From Phycisphaerales bacterium UBA2266 (GTDB lineage: Bacteria; Planctomycetota; Phycisphaerae; Sedimentisphaerales; Anaerobacaceae), in NCBI GenBank assembly GCA_002347125.1, contig DDXG01000036.1, positions 5,198-17,831 on the forward strand: 12,634 bases of DNA, given 5' to 3'. Each line of letters begins with the position of its first letter. Within the stretch, counting starts at the first letter, position 1. Of the stretch, positions 1 through 7,208 are shown in pieces. Position numbers and translations under genes: made by a program. The notes under the pieces were generated by a model. The model saw only the letters and a program-made list of their open reading frames with translations, was not told the origin of the DNA and ran no database searches.

Positions 1-1234
1 CCGCCACTACGCCGAGAGCACCGATGGCGTCCACTGGACCCTGCCCGACCTCGGCCCCGACGGCAACATGATCCTCAAGGACCCCGGCGAGATCATGGGT
101 TTCATCTACAATCCCGACATCCCGCAGCGCGACGGACGCTACAAGATCGTCCTCGAGATCCGCTATAACCCCGACGCCAACGAACCGGGCGGATTCTATC
201 TCTACCACTCCCGCGACGGGCTCAAGTGGCGCCGCGACCCCCAGGGGCCGATCCTTCAGCGGACCTACAACCACATGCTCTCCTACGAGCCCGAGCCGCA
301 GGCCCTGGCCGCCAGGCGCGCCTTCCAGTGGGAGAATGCCGACCATTTCCAGGCCTCCGGCATGGGCGACACCAGCATCTTCCAGTACGACCCCGTCCTC
401 AAGAAATATACCTGCTCGGCCAAGTTCAACATCTACATGCCCCAGCAGGAATTCGACCGGCTCGGCATCGCCCGCGACGCCAAGCTGCGCCTGCGTCTGC
501 GGGCATTCCTGGAAAGCGACGACCTCATCCACTGGACCCCGCCGCGGTTCATCCTCTATCCCGACAAGCACGATGCCCCGGATTGCCAGATATACGGCCA
601 CATGGGCTTCCCCTACGAGAGTATGTGGATTGGCATGATTCGCGTCATGCACCTGATTCCCGCCGGTTTCAAACAGGTAGACCTGCAACTGGCCTACAGC
701 CGCGATGGCAGACACTGGCTGCGGCCCATCCACAGGCAGCCCTTTATCGCCCTGGGCGACGCCGATAGCTGGGAGGCCGACTACTCCTGCTACACGCGAT
801 TTCCACCGACCCTCGTGGGAGACCAGTTGTGGTTCTATTATTACGGCTCGCGCAACGGCGAAAGAGACCACCTGGACCGGTGGGGGCCGCTCGCCATAGG
901 CCTGGCGAGGCTCCGCCGCGATGGCTTCGTCTCGCTCGACGCCGCCGAGCAGACCGCCACGCTGACCACCCGGCCGATGACCTTCACGGGAAGCAGGCTG
1001 TTCATCAACGCCCAAGTGCTGGCCGACGGCTTCGTCAAAGCCGCGGTCCTGACCCGCCGGTCGCAGCCGGTCGCCGACTACACGCTCGATGACTCGCTTG
1101 CCCTGACCGAAGACACGACCAGCGGCCGGATGCTCTGGAAGGTGAAAAAGCAACTGCTCCCGCCGGGCGACGACCACTTCCGCCTGCGATTCCAACTGAA
1201 AAACGCCAGACTCTATTCGTTCTGGATTGAATGA
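1..1234 (+). CDS. Glycosidase-like five-bladed beta-propeller protein, C-terminal part (5' end outside window)
   Basis: The reading frame is already open at base 2, begins RHYAESTDGVHW and runs to TGA at 1232-1234, so the gene starts before the window; the ATG at 68 is internal. The visible 410 residues contain repeated blade motifs of the type Y-x-S-x-DG-x-x-W: AESTDGVHW at the start, YHSRDGLKW, ESDDLIHW and AYSRDGRHW, each followed by a hydrophobic strand. Such motifs are typical of GH32/GH43/GH130-like propellers and of the many glycosidase-like proteins annotated in planctomycetes. The C-terminal 100 residues form a beta-rich module ending in LYSFWIE, resembling the add-on beta-sandwich at the end of these proteins. 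Binding or cleavage of a plant or algal glycan is plausible, but no catalytic triad can be assigned from this part. The gene converges on DUF4954 with a 52-base gap, and I see no convincing terminator there. Confidence 0.75.
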   Translation, partial: RHYAESTDGVHWTLPDLGPDGNMILKDPGEIMGFIYNPDIPQRDGRYKIVLEIRYNPDANEPGGFYLYHSRDGLKWRRDPQGPILQRTYNHMLSYEPEPQALAARRAFQWENADHFQASGMGDTSIFQYDPVLKKYTCSAKFNIYMPQQEFDRLGIARDAKLRLRLRAFLESDDLIHWTPPRFILYPDKHDAPDCQIYGHMGFPYESMWIGMIRVMHLIPAGFKQVDLQLAYSRDGRHWLRPIHRQPFIALGDADSWEADYSCYTRFPPTLVGDQLWFYYYGSRNGERDHLDRWGPLAIGLARLRRDGFVSLDAAEQTATLTTRPMTFTGSRLFINAQVLADGFVKAAVLTRRSQPVADYTLDDSLALTEDTTSGRMLWKVKKQLLPPGDDHFRLRFQLKNARLYSFWIE

Positions 1235-1286
1235 GCGCCGCCTACGGCCGGCTCGCCTCCCTACGCATAGACGAGGCCCTTGAGCA

Positions 1287-3278
1287 TCACGCCAGCTTCC
1301 TGAGCTGCTCGATGGTCCGCTCGGCCAGGGCCGTCTTGGCGGCGATGTGCTCGTCGATCTCGCGGACGAAGCTGTTGTCGTCGTACCGGCCGCGGACCTG
1401 CTCGAAATCGGCCTGCTGAGCCTGCTCATCTCCGTCGATGCCGAACCCGATCCTCGCCGTGGCCGTGAACTCCTTCTTCGCATCCTGCGCCAGCATCCGG
1501 TCCAGCTCCACCACGGCCGTCCTCCACCGCTCGATCAGCCCGATCAGCTCCTCAGCCGACATCTCCTCGACCTTCTTGCCCGTCCGCCGCTCGATCACCG
1601 ACGCCGCCCACGTCCACTCATATTCCTGGTAGGCATTGTGCATCGCCTCGAACGCCGCCGCCACCTCCTCCAGCGACCCAACCTGCCCGCCTTCGATCCC
1701 ATCCAGCAGCGACTCGACCGCCTCCTGCGGCGCCAGCAGCCCCGCCAGGTCCAGCCACTTGCCCCGCCCGAGTTCGCTGTCGGCCTGCAACGCCTTGCCG
1801 AGGGCCTTGCGGCTGCCGATCTTCTGCCGCTCCAGCCGCCCAATCAGGCAGTTGCCCAGGTACTTGTCGATGCCGATCTCGTACAGGGCGATGCCACGCT
1901 CCAGCGACGGCCGGCTGATCCTCACGTTGTTATACGTGTAGAACTCCGTGTTCTCGCCCGAGACCGCCCGCAGATTCCGCAGCAGCTCCTGACCCCGGAT
2001 CATCTTCTGCACCGTGTACGGACTGAGCAGCTTGAAATTGATGTGGTCCAGCAGCTTCGGGGCCTTGCGCCGGTCGCGCTTGGGCCATTTCCGCGCGTCG
2101 CGCACCGTCCCGACGCTCCGCAGGTTCACCCCCGGCGCCAGGATGCTCTCATCCTCATTCTCCACCAGGTACGAGAACGGCATATCGCTGGTGTCGCTGT
2201 TGCGGTAGTGCCGGCCCATGACCACCGTGAACGCCCCCACCCGCGCCGGCCAGAGCATATACGAGTCGCTGGCCGTCTTGGAGCCCCGCTCCACCACGCC
2301 CTGGTGGTTCGGCCCCAGCTTATACATATGATTACTCTGATTCGTCCCGCTGCCGGCGTTGAGGAACGAGAAATACCCCGCGATCAGCAGCGTGCTCTTG
2401 TGGTGCGTAACCGTATACGGCCCGGCGAAGATCGCGCACGCCTCCCCGTGATAACCGCCGCAGTTGGCGAAGAACACCGACTTCTCCGCCGAGTACTGCT
2501 TCGACAGCTCCACCCCCTGGCCCACGAAACAATCCGCCACCACCGCCCCCTCCGTTATGTGCGAGCCGCTGCAGATGATGAAATCCTTCGCGTACACGCC
2601 CGATCCGATGTGCACCGGGTCCTCCGGACAACTGTTGATCGAGCCGTTCTCCAGCCGGCTGGCCCCATCGATCAGGGCCGCCGGGCCGATCCGCACGTTC
2701 CGTATCGTCCGGCAGTTCGTCAGCCGGGCGCCTTTGCCCACAATGCCCATCGGCGACCGCACGTGGTCCGTGTACGCGGCCACCATCTTACCCAGATTAT
2801 CAATCGCGCCCTTGCGGTGCCGGTAGAAGGTCATGATGTACGCCACGTGCGCGCTCATCCGGTCGAAGATCGGTATCTCGCGCCCGCCCGCCTCGTTGAC
2901 CACCGCCACCTGCGTCCCGTTGCCGAAGCAGCTTTCCCCCTCGGTCGCCAGCAGGTCGATGTTGTCGATGACCGCCTCATCCTCGATGATGTAGTTGGCG
3001 ATGTAGTTGCGGACCGCGCTGATGTAGACGTTGTTGCCGATCGTGCAGTTGTGGATCGTCGCGTCGCTGATGCCCGCCCGCTTCTTGACCCCGCCAAAGA
3101 ACGCCACCTGCCGCTCGAAGACACCCAGCTTGACATGCCCGCCGAACTGCGTCCGCCGCACCGTCGCCGGGTCAAAGCCCTCGGCCACCCGCACCTTCGA
3201 CCAGTCGGAGCACGTGCAGCCCCGATCTGTCAACTCGGCGATCTCCTGTGATGTCAACGACCGGAATTCCGATGCCAT
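1287..3278 (-). CDS. DUF4954 family protein with left-handed beta-helix (hexapeptide repeat) domain
   Basis: This 663-residue protein matches my memory of the DUF4954 family from Bacteroidota, Spirochaetes and planctomycetes. The N-terminus reads RSLTSQEIAEL followed by GCTCSDWSKV and AEGFDP, the family signature, so I place the start at the ATG at 3278; the frame extends to a TTG at 3323. Residues about 50-420 carry imperfect hexapeptides such as IHNCTIGNNVYI and VVADCFVGQGVEL, as in LpxA/GlmU-like left-handed beta-helices, and a conserved His/Asn-rich block (GSGTNQSNHMYKLGPNHQG). The last 220 residues are helical and charged, probably coiled coil near the end. The domain suggests sugar-nucleotide or acyltransfer chemistry or polymer binding, but the family function is unknown to me and I assign none. 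Upstream purines (GGGGA) are a weak ribosome binding site. A sigma-70-like promoter lies about 95 bases upstream. The opposite strand stays open for 1.9 kb, an effect of GC-rich codons. Confidence 0.88.
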   Translation of the reverse strand: MASEFRSLTSQEIAELTDRGCTCSDWSKVRVAEGFDPATVRRTQFGGHVKLGVFERQVAFFGGVKKRAGISDATIHNCTIGNNVYISAVRNYIANYIIEDEAVIDNIDLLATEGESCFGNGTQVAVVNEAGGREIPIFDRMSAHVAYIMTFYRHRKGAIDNLGKMVAAYTDHVRSPMGIVGKGARLTNCRTIRNVRIGPAALIDGASRLENGSINSCPEDPVHIGSGVYAKDFIICSGSHITEGAVVADCFVGQGVELSKQYSAEKSVFFANCGGYHGEACAIFAGPYTVTHHKSTLLIAGYFSFLNAGSGTNQSNHMYKLGPNHQGVVERGSKTASDSYMLWPARVGAFTVVMGRHYRNSDTSDMPFSYLVENEDESILAPGVNLRSVGTVRDARKWPKRDRRKAPKLLDHINFKLLSPYTVQKMIRGQELLRNLRAVSGENTEFYTYNNVRISRPSLERGIALYEIGIDKYLGNCLIGRLERQKIGSRKALGKALQADSELGRGKWLDLAGLLAPQEAVESLLDGIEGGQVGSLEEVAAAFEAMHNAYQEYEWTWAASVIERRTGKKVEEMSAEELIGLIERWRTAVVELDRMLAQDAKKEFTATARIGFGIDGDEQAQQADFEQVRGRYDDNSFVREIDEHIAAKTALAERTIEQLRKLA

Positions 3279-3372
3279 GGCCTTGATCCCCGTCTTAGCA
3301 GTCCACCTGTTACACTTACGCAATCATCCCTACTTCGTCATTTGCGCCGACCCTCTTGACCGGCCGCGCCAC

Positions 3373-3401
3373 GGTATACGCCCCCTCGACACACAAGTAA
3401 A
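3373..3401 (-). promoter_or_regulatory. Sigma-70-like promoter for DUF4954
   Basis: Read leftwards, TTTACT (3401-3396) and TATACC (3378-3373) are separated by 17 bases, each matching 4 of 6 consensus bases. Transcription would begin near 3366, giving an 88-base leader to the ATG at 3278. The -35 resembles the TTTACA of the promoter at 6913, which supports it slightly. Confidence 0.5.
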
Positions 3402-3409
3402 GTCCTTTT

Positions 3410-3445
3410 TCACAAGCCATTTGTGAGTTGTTCACTCTGGACAAC
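3410..3445. promoter_or_regulatory. Adjacent inverted repeats upstream of the DUF4954 promoter (operator candidate)
   Basis: TCACAA (3410-3415) and TTGTGA (3421-3426) form a perfect 6-bp inverted repeat around five bases. It is followed directly by GTTGTTC (3427-3433) and GGACAAC (3439-3445), which pair around ACTCT with one G-T. TCAC recurs at 3432-3435, so TCAC/GTGA half-sites occur three times. The block lies 8 bases upstream of the leftward -35 box, a usual position for an activator site. It is not an intrinsic terminator in either direction, because no T-run follows the stem. Confidence 0.35.
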
Positions 3446-3448
3446 CTT

Positions 3449-3545
3449 CGGACGCCGTGCTCGTCCGTTTCAACCTGCCGAAATTGCCCCTCTTTTCGGA
3501 CGGTCCGCCGCGTTTCTTAACGGACTTATGTAAATTGCCGAAATT
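3449..3545. repeat. Repeat-rich intergenic stretch: GTCCG inverted repeats and a 60-base-spaced direct repeat
   Basis: In the 414-base spacer between DUF4954 and the next gene I see CGGACG/CGTCCG (3449-3454 and 3462-3467), the near-palindrome CGGAC-G-GTCCG (3497-3507) and AACGGAC (3519-3525) complementing GTCCGTT (3463-3469). TGCCGAAATT occurs at 3476-3485 and again at 3536-3545, exactly 60 bases apart. The stretch is AT-richer than the flanking genes. A leftward 90-codon frame crosses it (3704-3432), but it begins at a TTG inside the neighbouring gene and has no ribosome binding site, so I do not call it a gene. It may be a dispersed intergenic repeat or a multi-site regulatory region. The rest of the spacer (3546-3692) holds only the leader of the next gene. 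Confidence 0.4.
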
Positions 3546-3692
3546 CTCGCAAAATCTGTAGGAATCGCGTTGTTTTCGCCGATGTGTATTCATTATCAAA
3601 GTGGGAATCCGTTGCCGTATCGTCTGTGATCCCCACGCGCTTTGATCAACGGAGAAGGGTGCCATTCGGCGTCCGATGAGGACACGAAACGT

Positions 3693-4220
3693 ATGTCGAA
3701 TCAATCCAGAGTAGCCAAAGTTCTCGTAGCATTGCTTGCATCCATGACCATCGGGGCCGTGGTCCTTCTGGTCCTCGGCAACAACCGCCCCCAGGGCGAC
3801 CTGACGACGTTCTCACTGTCAGACCACATCAGTATCGGCTCGGCCATGCGTCCCAAGGTCAGTTCTCCCAGTAACCGCTGGAACACCGTCGAAGTCTTTT
3901 ACAGCGGCACCACCGAGGGCGACATCGCCCAACTAGCCGCCGGCCAGGGCAAGCGAGACCCCGGCGATATCGACTGCCACATCGTCATCTGCAACGGCCG
4001 CGGCCAGGGCAACGGAACGGTCCTGCCCACCCGACGCTGGCAGAACCAGGCCTCCGCCGCCTCTACCGGTAACGGGACCATCCGCGTCTGCGTCGTCGGC
4101 GACGCCAGGCAATCCCCCATCACCCAGCGTCAGCGCACCAGCCTCCAGGAAGTGGTCAAGCACATCTGCCGCCACTACAACATCGAGTCGCGCTCCATCT
4201 ACTACCCACGAAACCTGTAG
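3693..4220 (+). CDS. Membrane-anchored PGRP/Amidase_2-like protein lacking zinc ligands
   Basis: The start is the ATG at 3693, with GAGGA at 3678-3682 ten bases before it; an in-frame TTG at 3642 is less likely. The 175-residue product has one N-terminal membrane helix (about 8-29) and then a domain whose landmarks line up with type-2 amidases/PGRPs: VEVFYSGTTEGD where these enzymes have I-x-HHSAT-x-GD, CHIVICNGRGQGNG for YHFVIGNG-x-G-x-GDG, RRWQNQ for RRW-x-x-Q, and RVCVVGD followed by TQRQ-x-x-SLQEVVKHICRHY for the ICLVGD/PT-x-Q helix. The zinc-binding His of the first motif is F/Y (69-70), the catalytic Tyr is Cys95, the HR histidine is Pro172 (YPRNL), and the protein stops before the third ligand. 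It is therefore probably not a hydrolase; a peptidoglycan-binding or structural role is inferred. The next gene follows after 17 bases, suggesting one transcript. Confidence 0.6.
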   Translation: MSNQSRVAKVLVALLASMTIGAVVLLVLGNNRPQGDLTTFSLSDHISIGSAMRPKVSSPSNRWNTVEVFYSGTTEGDIAQLAAGQGKRDPGDIDCHIVICNGRGQGNGTVLPTRRWQNQASAASTGNGTIRVCVVGDARQSPITQRQRTSLQEVVKHICRHYNIESRSIYYPRNL

Positions 4221-4237
4221 GAGCACGAACCGCCGCC

Positions 4238-4555
4238 GTGAGAACCCTGGGCCTGATATCTCGCGGTCTGTCGCTGGTCATCGCCTTGTTTGCCGTGCTG
4301 GTCTTCGAGCGAGAAGCCATCCCTGTGTACATGGACCACTGGCGCAACAGGCACTTCGTGCCGGGCGATGCGGCTGTCTTTGTCTGTCCAATACTGTTTC
4401 TGGCGACTCTGGCCCTGATCTGGTTTGGCGACTCCATAGCCGAATCGGCCCACGACAGAGGCGAATGGTGCCCGCCCCTGCTGGTGAAGGCCGCTGGTTG
4501 GGTGTTTCTACTGGCCTTGGCCGTTCTTATCTGCTTCAGGCACGCCCTCGACTGA
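4238..4555 (+). CDS. Small three-helix membrane protein of unknown function
   Basis: This 105-residue product starts with GTG at 4238. AGGAG (4219-4223), overlapping the stop codon of the upstream gene, is the only purine-rich site; its 14-base spacing is long, so the start is not certain. Three hydrophobic stretches are visible: residues 4-24 (LGLISRGLSLVIALFAVLVF), about 44-63 (AAVFVCPILFLATLALIWFG) and about 81-100 (LLVKAAGWVFLLALAVLICF). A charged loop, EREAIPVYMDHWRNRHF, lies between the first two. I recognise no family. The 17-base gap and shared direction suggest co-transcription with the amidase-like membrane protein, and the two may act together in the envelope; this is inference from position only. 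It converges on the permease gene, and the 92 bases between them contain no clear intrinsic terminator. Confidence 0.6.
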   Translation: MRTLGLISRGLSLVIALFAVLVFEREAIPVYMDHWRNRHFVPGDAAVFVCPILFLATLALIWFGDSIAESAHDRGEWCPPLLVKAAGWVFLLALAVLICFRHALD

Positions 4556-4647
4556 CATCGCCCACCTCAGCGGCAGCATTCGGCAGTTCACAGGGCCGGG
4601 ATGCATTTGACTTGGCCCTCAGTTGCCTGAATTGCCGTACCGTCGGA

Positions 4648-6039
4648 TCACTCGGCAGTATGCCGCTCGCCTCGTTTTCCGCCAGCCTTTCCGCGGACGT
4701 CTGTGACCCAGTAGAGGACAAGGCCCGCCAGCACAATCCCCACGCAGACGAATAGCCCCGTCCGCTTGACGTTCCAGGCGTATGTTGCGCAACTATAGAT
4801 TAGGTAAGCACATACGGCACAGAACACCAGCGTCGTAATCGGGTATCCCGTCACCTTATAAGGCCGCTCGACCTGCGGCTCCTTGAATCGCAGCACGATC
4901 ACCGCCAGGCTGGTTCCCAGGTAGAACGTGTAGACCGCCACGGCCGTGTACATCACCGTCTCGACAAACCCCCGCAGCACCACAATCAGCGTCAGCGCGA
5001 TCAGGCCCTGGGCAATCAATGCCGGAACCGGCGTCGCCGTCCGCCCCGACCACCTGCCCAAAACCCCGAAGGTCCGGTGCTCGGCCCCCAGCGCATACGA
5101 TATCCTCGCCCCCGTGAAGACCAGCCCATTGACCGCCCCCAGCGCCGAGATGCACACCAGAACGCTGATGAACGTCGCGCCGGCCCTGGGGAACACCGCC
5201 GAGACCGTCTCGGTGGCTACGGCCTGTGAATTCGCCATCCCCGAAAACCCAAGAACGGACATAAACGCGGCATTGACAAGCAGATACAGCACCGTCACCA
5301 CGGCCGCTCCCAGCACCAGCGCCCGCACGATGTTGCGTCTTGGATTCTTCACCTCAGCCGCGACGTAAGCCATCTCATTCCAGCCCCCGAATGTAAACAG
5401 CACGAACACCATCGCCAGCATCAGCGGAAACGGCGGAACCTCCGTGGGCTGCGTCGCCGGTCTCGAACCGCCCATCGCCGCGACCGCCACGCCCGCGATG
5501 GCCAGCAGCCCTACCGCCTTGGCCACCGTCAGGATGTTCTGCGTCCACTTGCTCTGTCGGACGCCGATGATGTTCAGCAGCGTCAGCACGACCACCGCGC
5601 CGCCGGCGTAGAGCTGCTCGCAGATAGCGATGCTCCGCTCCGACACGTCCTGCCCGAATGGGTAGTAGATCTGCCGCCCGTAGGTGGCAAAGGCGAACGC
5701 CATCACCGCGATATCACCCGGCCGGATGATCGCCAACTGCGACCATCCGAACAGATACCCCGCCCATTTCCCATAGGCCTTGCTCAGGTAGACGTAGTCG
5801 CCCCCCTCGCGCGGGTACGCCGTCGCCAGTTCCGCATACCCCAGCGCCCCGAACAGCGACAGCAGCCCCCCGGCCGCCCAGATCGCGAATACGGCCCACC
5901 AGCTCCCGGCCCCTTTGGCGATGTCGGGGGCCATCTGGTAGATGCCCGCCCCGATGATGATCCCGACGATGATACACGTCGAGTCGAATAGCGACAGTTC
6001 CTTCCTCGGCGCCGCCTGCGTCCTGTCCTGCTCAGCCAT
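4648..6039 (-). CDS. APC-superfamily amino acid permease (LAT-like)
   Basis: This is a 463-residue integral membrane protein with about 12 hydrophobic segments. The frame extends to a TTG at 6078, but I choose the ATG at 6039 because AGGAT/GGGGA precedes it and the protein then starts MAEQDRTQAAPRKELSLFD, as usual for the family. The first helix carries the diagnostic VGIIIGAGIYQMAP (about 25-38), the unwound substrate-binding segment of APC transporters, followed by FGALGYAELATAYPREGGDYVYL, another family landmark. GGWNEMAYVAAEVKNPRRNIVRA (mid-protein) and ERPYKVTGYP (C-terminal third) are also typical. The protein probably moves an amino acid by proton symport or by exchange; the substrate cannot be read from the sequence. 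A promoter candidate lies between it and the HAD gene 141 bases upstream. No transport-linked enzyme gene is adjacent. Confidence 0.9.
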   Translation of the reverse strand: MAEQDRTQAAPRKELSLFDSTCIIVGIIIGAGIYQMAPDIAKGAGSWWAVFAIWAAGGLLSLFGALGYAELATAYPREGGDYVYLSKAYGKWAGYLFGWSQLAIIRPGDIAVMAFAFATYGRQIYYPFGQDVSERSIAICEQLYAGGAVVVLTLLNIIGVRQSKWTQNILTVAKAVGLLAIAGVAVAAMGGSRPATQPTEVPPFPLMLAMVFVLFTFGGWNEMAYVAAEVKNPRRNIVRALVLGAAVVTVLYLLVNAAFMSVLGFSGMANSQAVATETVSAVFPRAGATFISVLVCISALGAVNGLVFTGARISYALGAEHRTFGVLGRWSGRTATPVPALIAQGLIALTLIVVLRGFVETVMYTAVAVYTFYLGTSLAVIVLRFKEPQVERPYKVTGYPITTLVFCAVCAYLIYSCATYAWNVKRTGLFVCVGIVLAGLVLYWVTDVRGKAGGKRGERHTAE

Positions 6040-6150
6040 AGTCCGTCCCCATCCTGTAGCACAGTCAAAGCGCTGCAAACCGAGGTCTTCACGCGGATGG
6101 ACGGGCCCGAAGCGGCGGTTATTGCATCCGGGACCACCCCTGTGCCCGCC

Positions 6151-6178
6151 ATCCTACCGCCCCGGCCGCCCCGGTCAA
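6151..6178 (-). promoter_or_regulatory. Candidate promoter for the APC permease
   Basis: Read leftwards, TTGACC (6178-6173) and TAGGAT (6156-6151) are separated by 16 bases. The -35 matches 5 of 6 and the -10 matches 4 of 6 consensus bases. It begins 2 bases after the HAD stop codon, leaving a leader of about 105 bases before the permease ATG, so the permease could be transcribed independently of the HAD gene. Confidence 0.4.
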
Positions 6179-6180
6179 CC

Positions 6181-6786
6181 TCAATTGATCCGGACCCCCA
6201 GGCCCGCCAGCTCCGCCCGCACCTGTTCGACGCTCCCAAACAGAATGGTCGCCAGCCCGGCCGCCGCGGCCCCGGCGATGTAGTCCGCCCGGTCGTCGAT
6301 GAATACCGCGTCATCCGCCGCCACCCCCAGCCGCCCCAGCGCCAGCTCATAGATCTCCCGCTGCGGCTTGGCCAGGCCCTCGGCGCACGAGAACACCAGC
6401 GCATCGAACATGTCGTAACCCAGCTCATGGAAGTAGGCCATGGCCGCTTTCTCGGTGTTCGACAGAAACCCCGTCTTGTACCCCCGACGCCGCAACCGCC
6501 GGGCCAGCTCGAACACCTCCGGCTTCTCGCGGTACACATGCCGAAACGCCTGCCCCCACAGGCCATCGGCCGCCGGCGCCACCCCCAGCCGACCGCAGAC
6601 CCGCCGGAAGTACTCGCATTCGCTGATAAGACCGCGGCGGAAGTCCTCCCCGAACACATCGTTCGCCTGCGTATATGCCTCCACCGGCGCCCCCAGCGCC
6701 GCCGCGCAGTACCGCATCAACCCCGGCGCCGGGTCGTCAATCAGCACGCCGCCCCAATCGAATATGACCGCCTTGATTGTGTGCAT
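6181..6786 (-). CDS. HAD-superfamily hydrolase (YihX/epoxide-hydrolase-N-terminal-like phosphatase)
   Basis: The 201-residue product contains all four HAD motifs. Motif I is VIFDWGGVLID with nucleophile Asp10, motif II is FLSNT (Ser109), motif III is AKP with Lys140, and motif IV is FIDDRADYIAGAAAAG (Asp164/Asp165). The helical cap between motifs I and II makes it a subfamily IA/C1-cap type enzyme, probably a cytoplasmic small-molecule phosphatase. The second Asp of the usual DxD is Gly12, as in the FDxGGV/FDLGN group that includes YihX, so its absence is a subfamily trait and not damage. I start at the ATG at 6786; the frame extends to a TTG at 6822. No Shine-Dalgarno precedes the ATG. TTGTGG (6822-6817) and TACGCT (6799-6794), 17 bases apart, would put +1 almost on the ATG, so a leaderless message is possible but weakly supported. 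The substrate is unknown. Confidence 0.85.
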   Translation of the reverse strand: MHTIKAVIFDWGGVLIDDPAPGLMRYCAAALGAPVEAYTQANDVFGEDFRRGLISECEYFRRVCGRLGVAPAADGLWGQAFRHVYREKPEVFELARRLRRRGYKTGFLSNTEKAAMAYFHELGYDMFDALVFSCAEGLAKPQREIYELALGRLGVAADDAVFIDDRADYIAGAAAAGLATILFGSVEQVRAELAGLGVRIN

Positions 6787-6830
6787 GGCGAAGAGCGTAA
6801 GGGGCGGAGGGCAAGACCACAATAGGTTTG

Positions 6831-6870
6831 ACGCTCGACGTTCAACGTTTAACGTTCAATGTTCAACGTC
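6831..6870 (+). repeat. Heptamer tandem repeat array 1, unit ACGTTCA
   Basis: From 6831 the sequence reads in sevens: ACGCTCG, ACGTTCA, ACGTTTA, ACGTTCA, ATGTTCA, ACGTC. Five full units with few substitutions make a short tandem repeat resembling the heptameric STRR sequences of some bacterial genomes. It lies in the spacer between the start of the HAD gene and the S23 remnant. Confidence 0.85.
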
Positions 6871-6912
6871 TTCTCTCACCTCAAACCCGCGGTCTGAAGC
6901 TTGGGCTTTGGG

Positions 6913-6942
6913 TTTACATCTGTCGGGCGCCTGGCATATAAT
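6913..6942 (+). promoter_or_regulatory. Strong sigma-70-like promoter before the S23 remnant
   Basis: TTTACA (6913-6918) and a perfect TATAAT (6937-6942) are separated by 18 bases. Transcription would start near 6949 and run through a second heptamer block and an AAAGGAG ribosome binding site into the truncated S23 gene, and possibly on into rmuC. This is the best rightward promoter match in the left half of the window. Confidence 0.7.
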
Positions 6943-6963
6943 CGGTTGTGGCGGCCGGTACGG

Positions 6964-6980
6964 GCGTTCAACGTTCAACG
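6964..6980 (+). repeat. Heptamer repeat block 2 in the S23 leader
   Basis: GCGTTCA, ACGTTCA and ACG continue the same seven-base unit and orientation as the array at 6831. The block lies between the promoter's predicted start and the ribosome binding site, so it would be part of the transcript leader. Confidence 0.7.
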
Positions 6981-6998
6981 CCAATCGAAAGGAGCGAC

Positions 6999-7208
6999 AT
7001 GAGTAATCCGGCAAGGACCTTTGAAGACCTTGACGTTTATCAGAAGGCAAGAACACTGACGAATCAGGTGTATACTCTCACGCGTCGATCGGGATTTGCC
7101 AAAGACTTCGGCCTTGTTGATCAGATACGCAGGGCTTGCGTTTCCGTAATGTCCAATATCGCAGAGGGCTTTGAACGAAACGGCAACGCCGACTTATTGA
7201 GCATGTGA
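6999..7208 (+). pseudogene. Four-helix-bundle (S23 / 23S rRNA intervening-sequence) protein, truncated
   Basis: The ATG at 6999 follows a near-perfect ribosome binding site (AAAGGAG, 6988-6994). The 69-residue product begins MSNPARTFEDLDVYQKA and contains DFGLVDQIRRACVSVMSNIAEGFERNGN, the hallmark of S23 family proteins, which occur in 23S rRNA intervening sequences and as free-standing genes and fold as pentameric four-helix bundles. Family members are about 115-130 residues. Here the match ends at NGN (residue 63), and six unrelated residues lead to a stop, so the second half of the bundle is missing. I found no continuation of the family in the other two frames; instead frame 3 carries an unrelated open stretch. 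This suggests a deletion or recombination junction near 7185-7195. The gene lies between heptamer arrays in opposite orientation, and the molecular role of the family is not settled. Confidence 0.75.

Noticed and set aside
1347..3251. 634-codon open frame on the plus strand, antisense to DUF4954
   Set aside because: Its product is a low-complexity Arg/Pro/His/Leu string, the expected shadow of a GC-rich gene; the minus strand shows clear family motifs.
3356..3380. Plus-strand TTGACC and TATACG as a rightward promoter
   Set aside because: The spacer is only 13 bases, and the candidate start would be over 300 bases from the next gene.
3432..3704. 90-codon leftward frame in the spacer upstream of DUF4954
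   Set aside because: It starts at a TTG inside the neighbouring gene, has no ribosome binding site, and its apparent motifs come from DNA repeats.
4592..4619. AGGGCC/GGCCCT stem between the converging small membrane protein and permease genes
   Set aside because: The 16-base loop, 6-bp stem and absence of a T-run make an intrinsic terminator unlikely.
6794..6822. TTGTGG-17-TACGCT as a promoter for the HAD gene
   Set aside because: Only 3 of 6 consensus matches in each box; kept as a remark in the HAD entry and not called as a feature.
6097..6825. 242-codon plus-strand frame opposite the HAD gene
   Set aside because: Pro/Arg/Gln-rich shadow; all four HAD motifs are on the minus strand.
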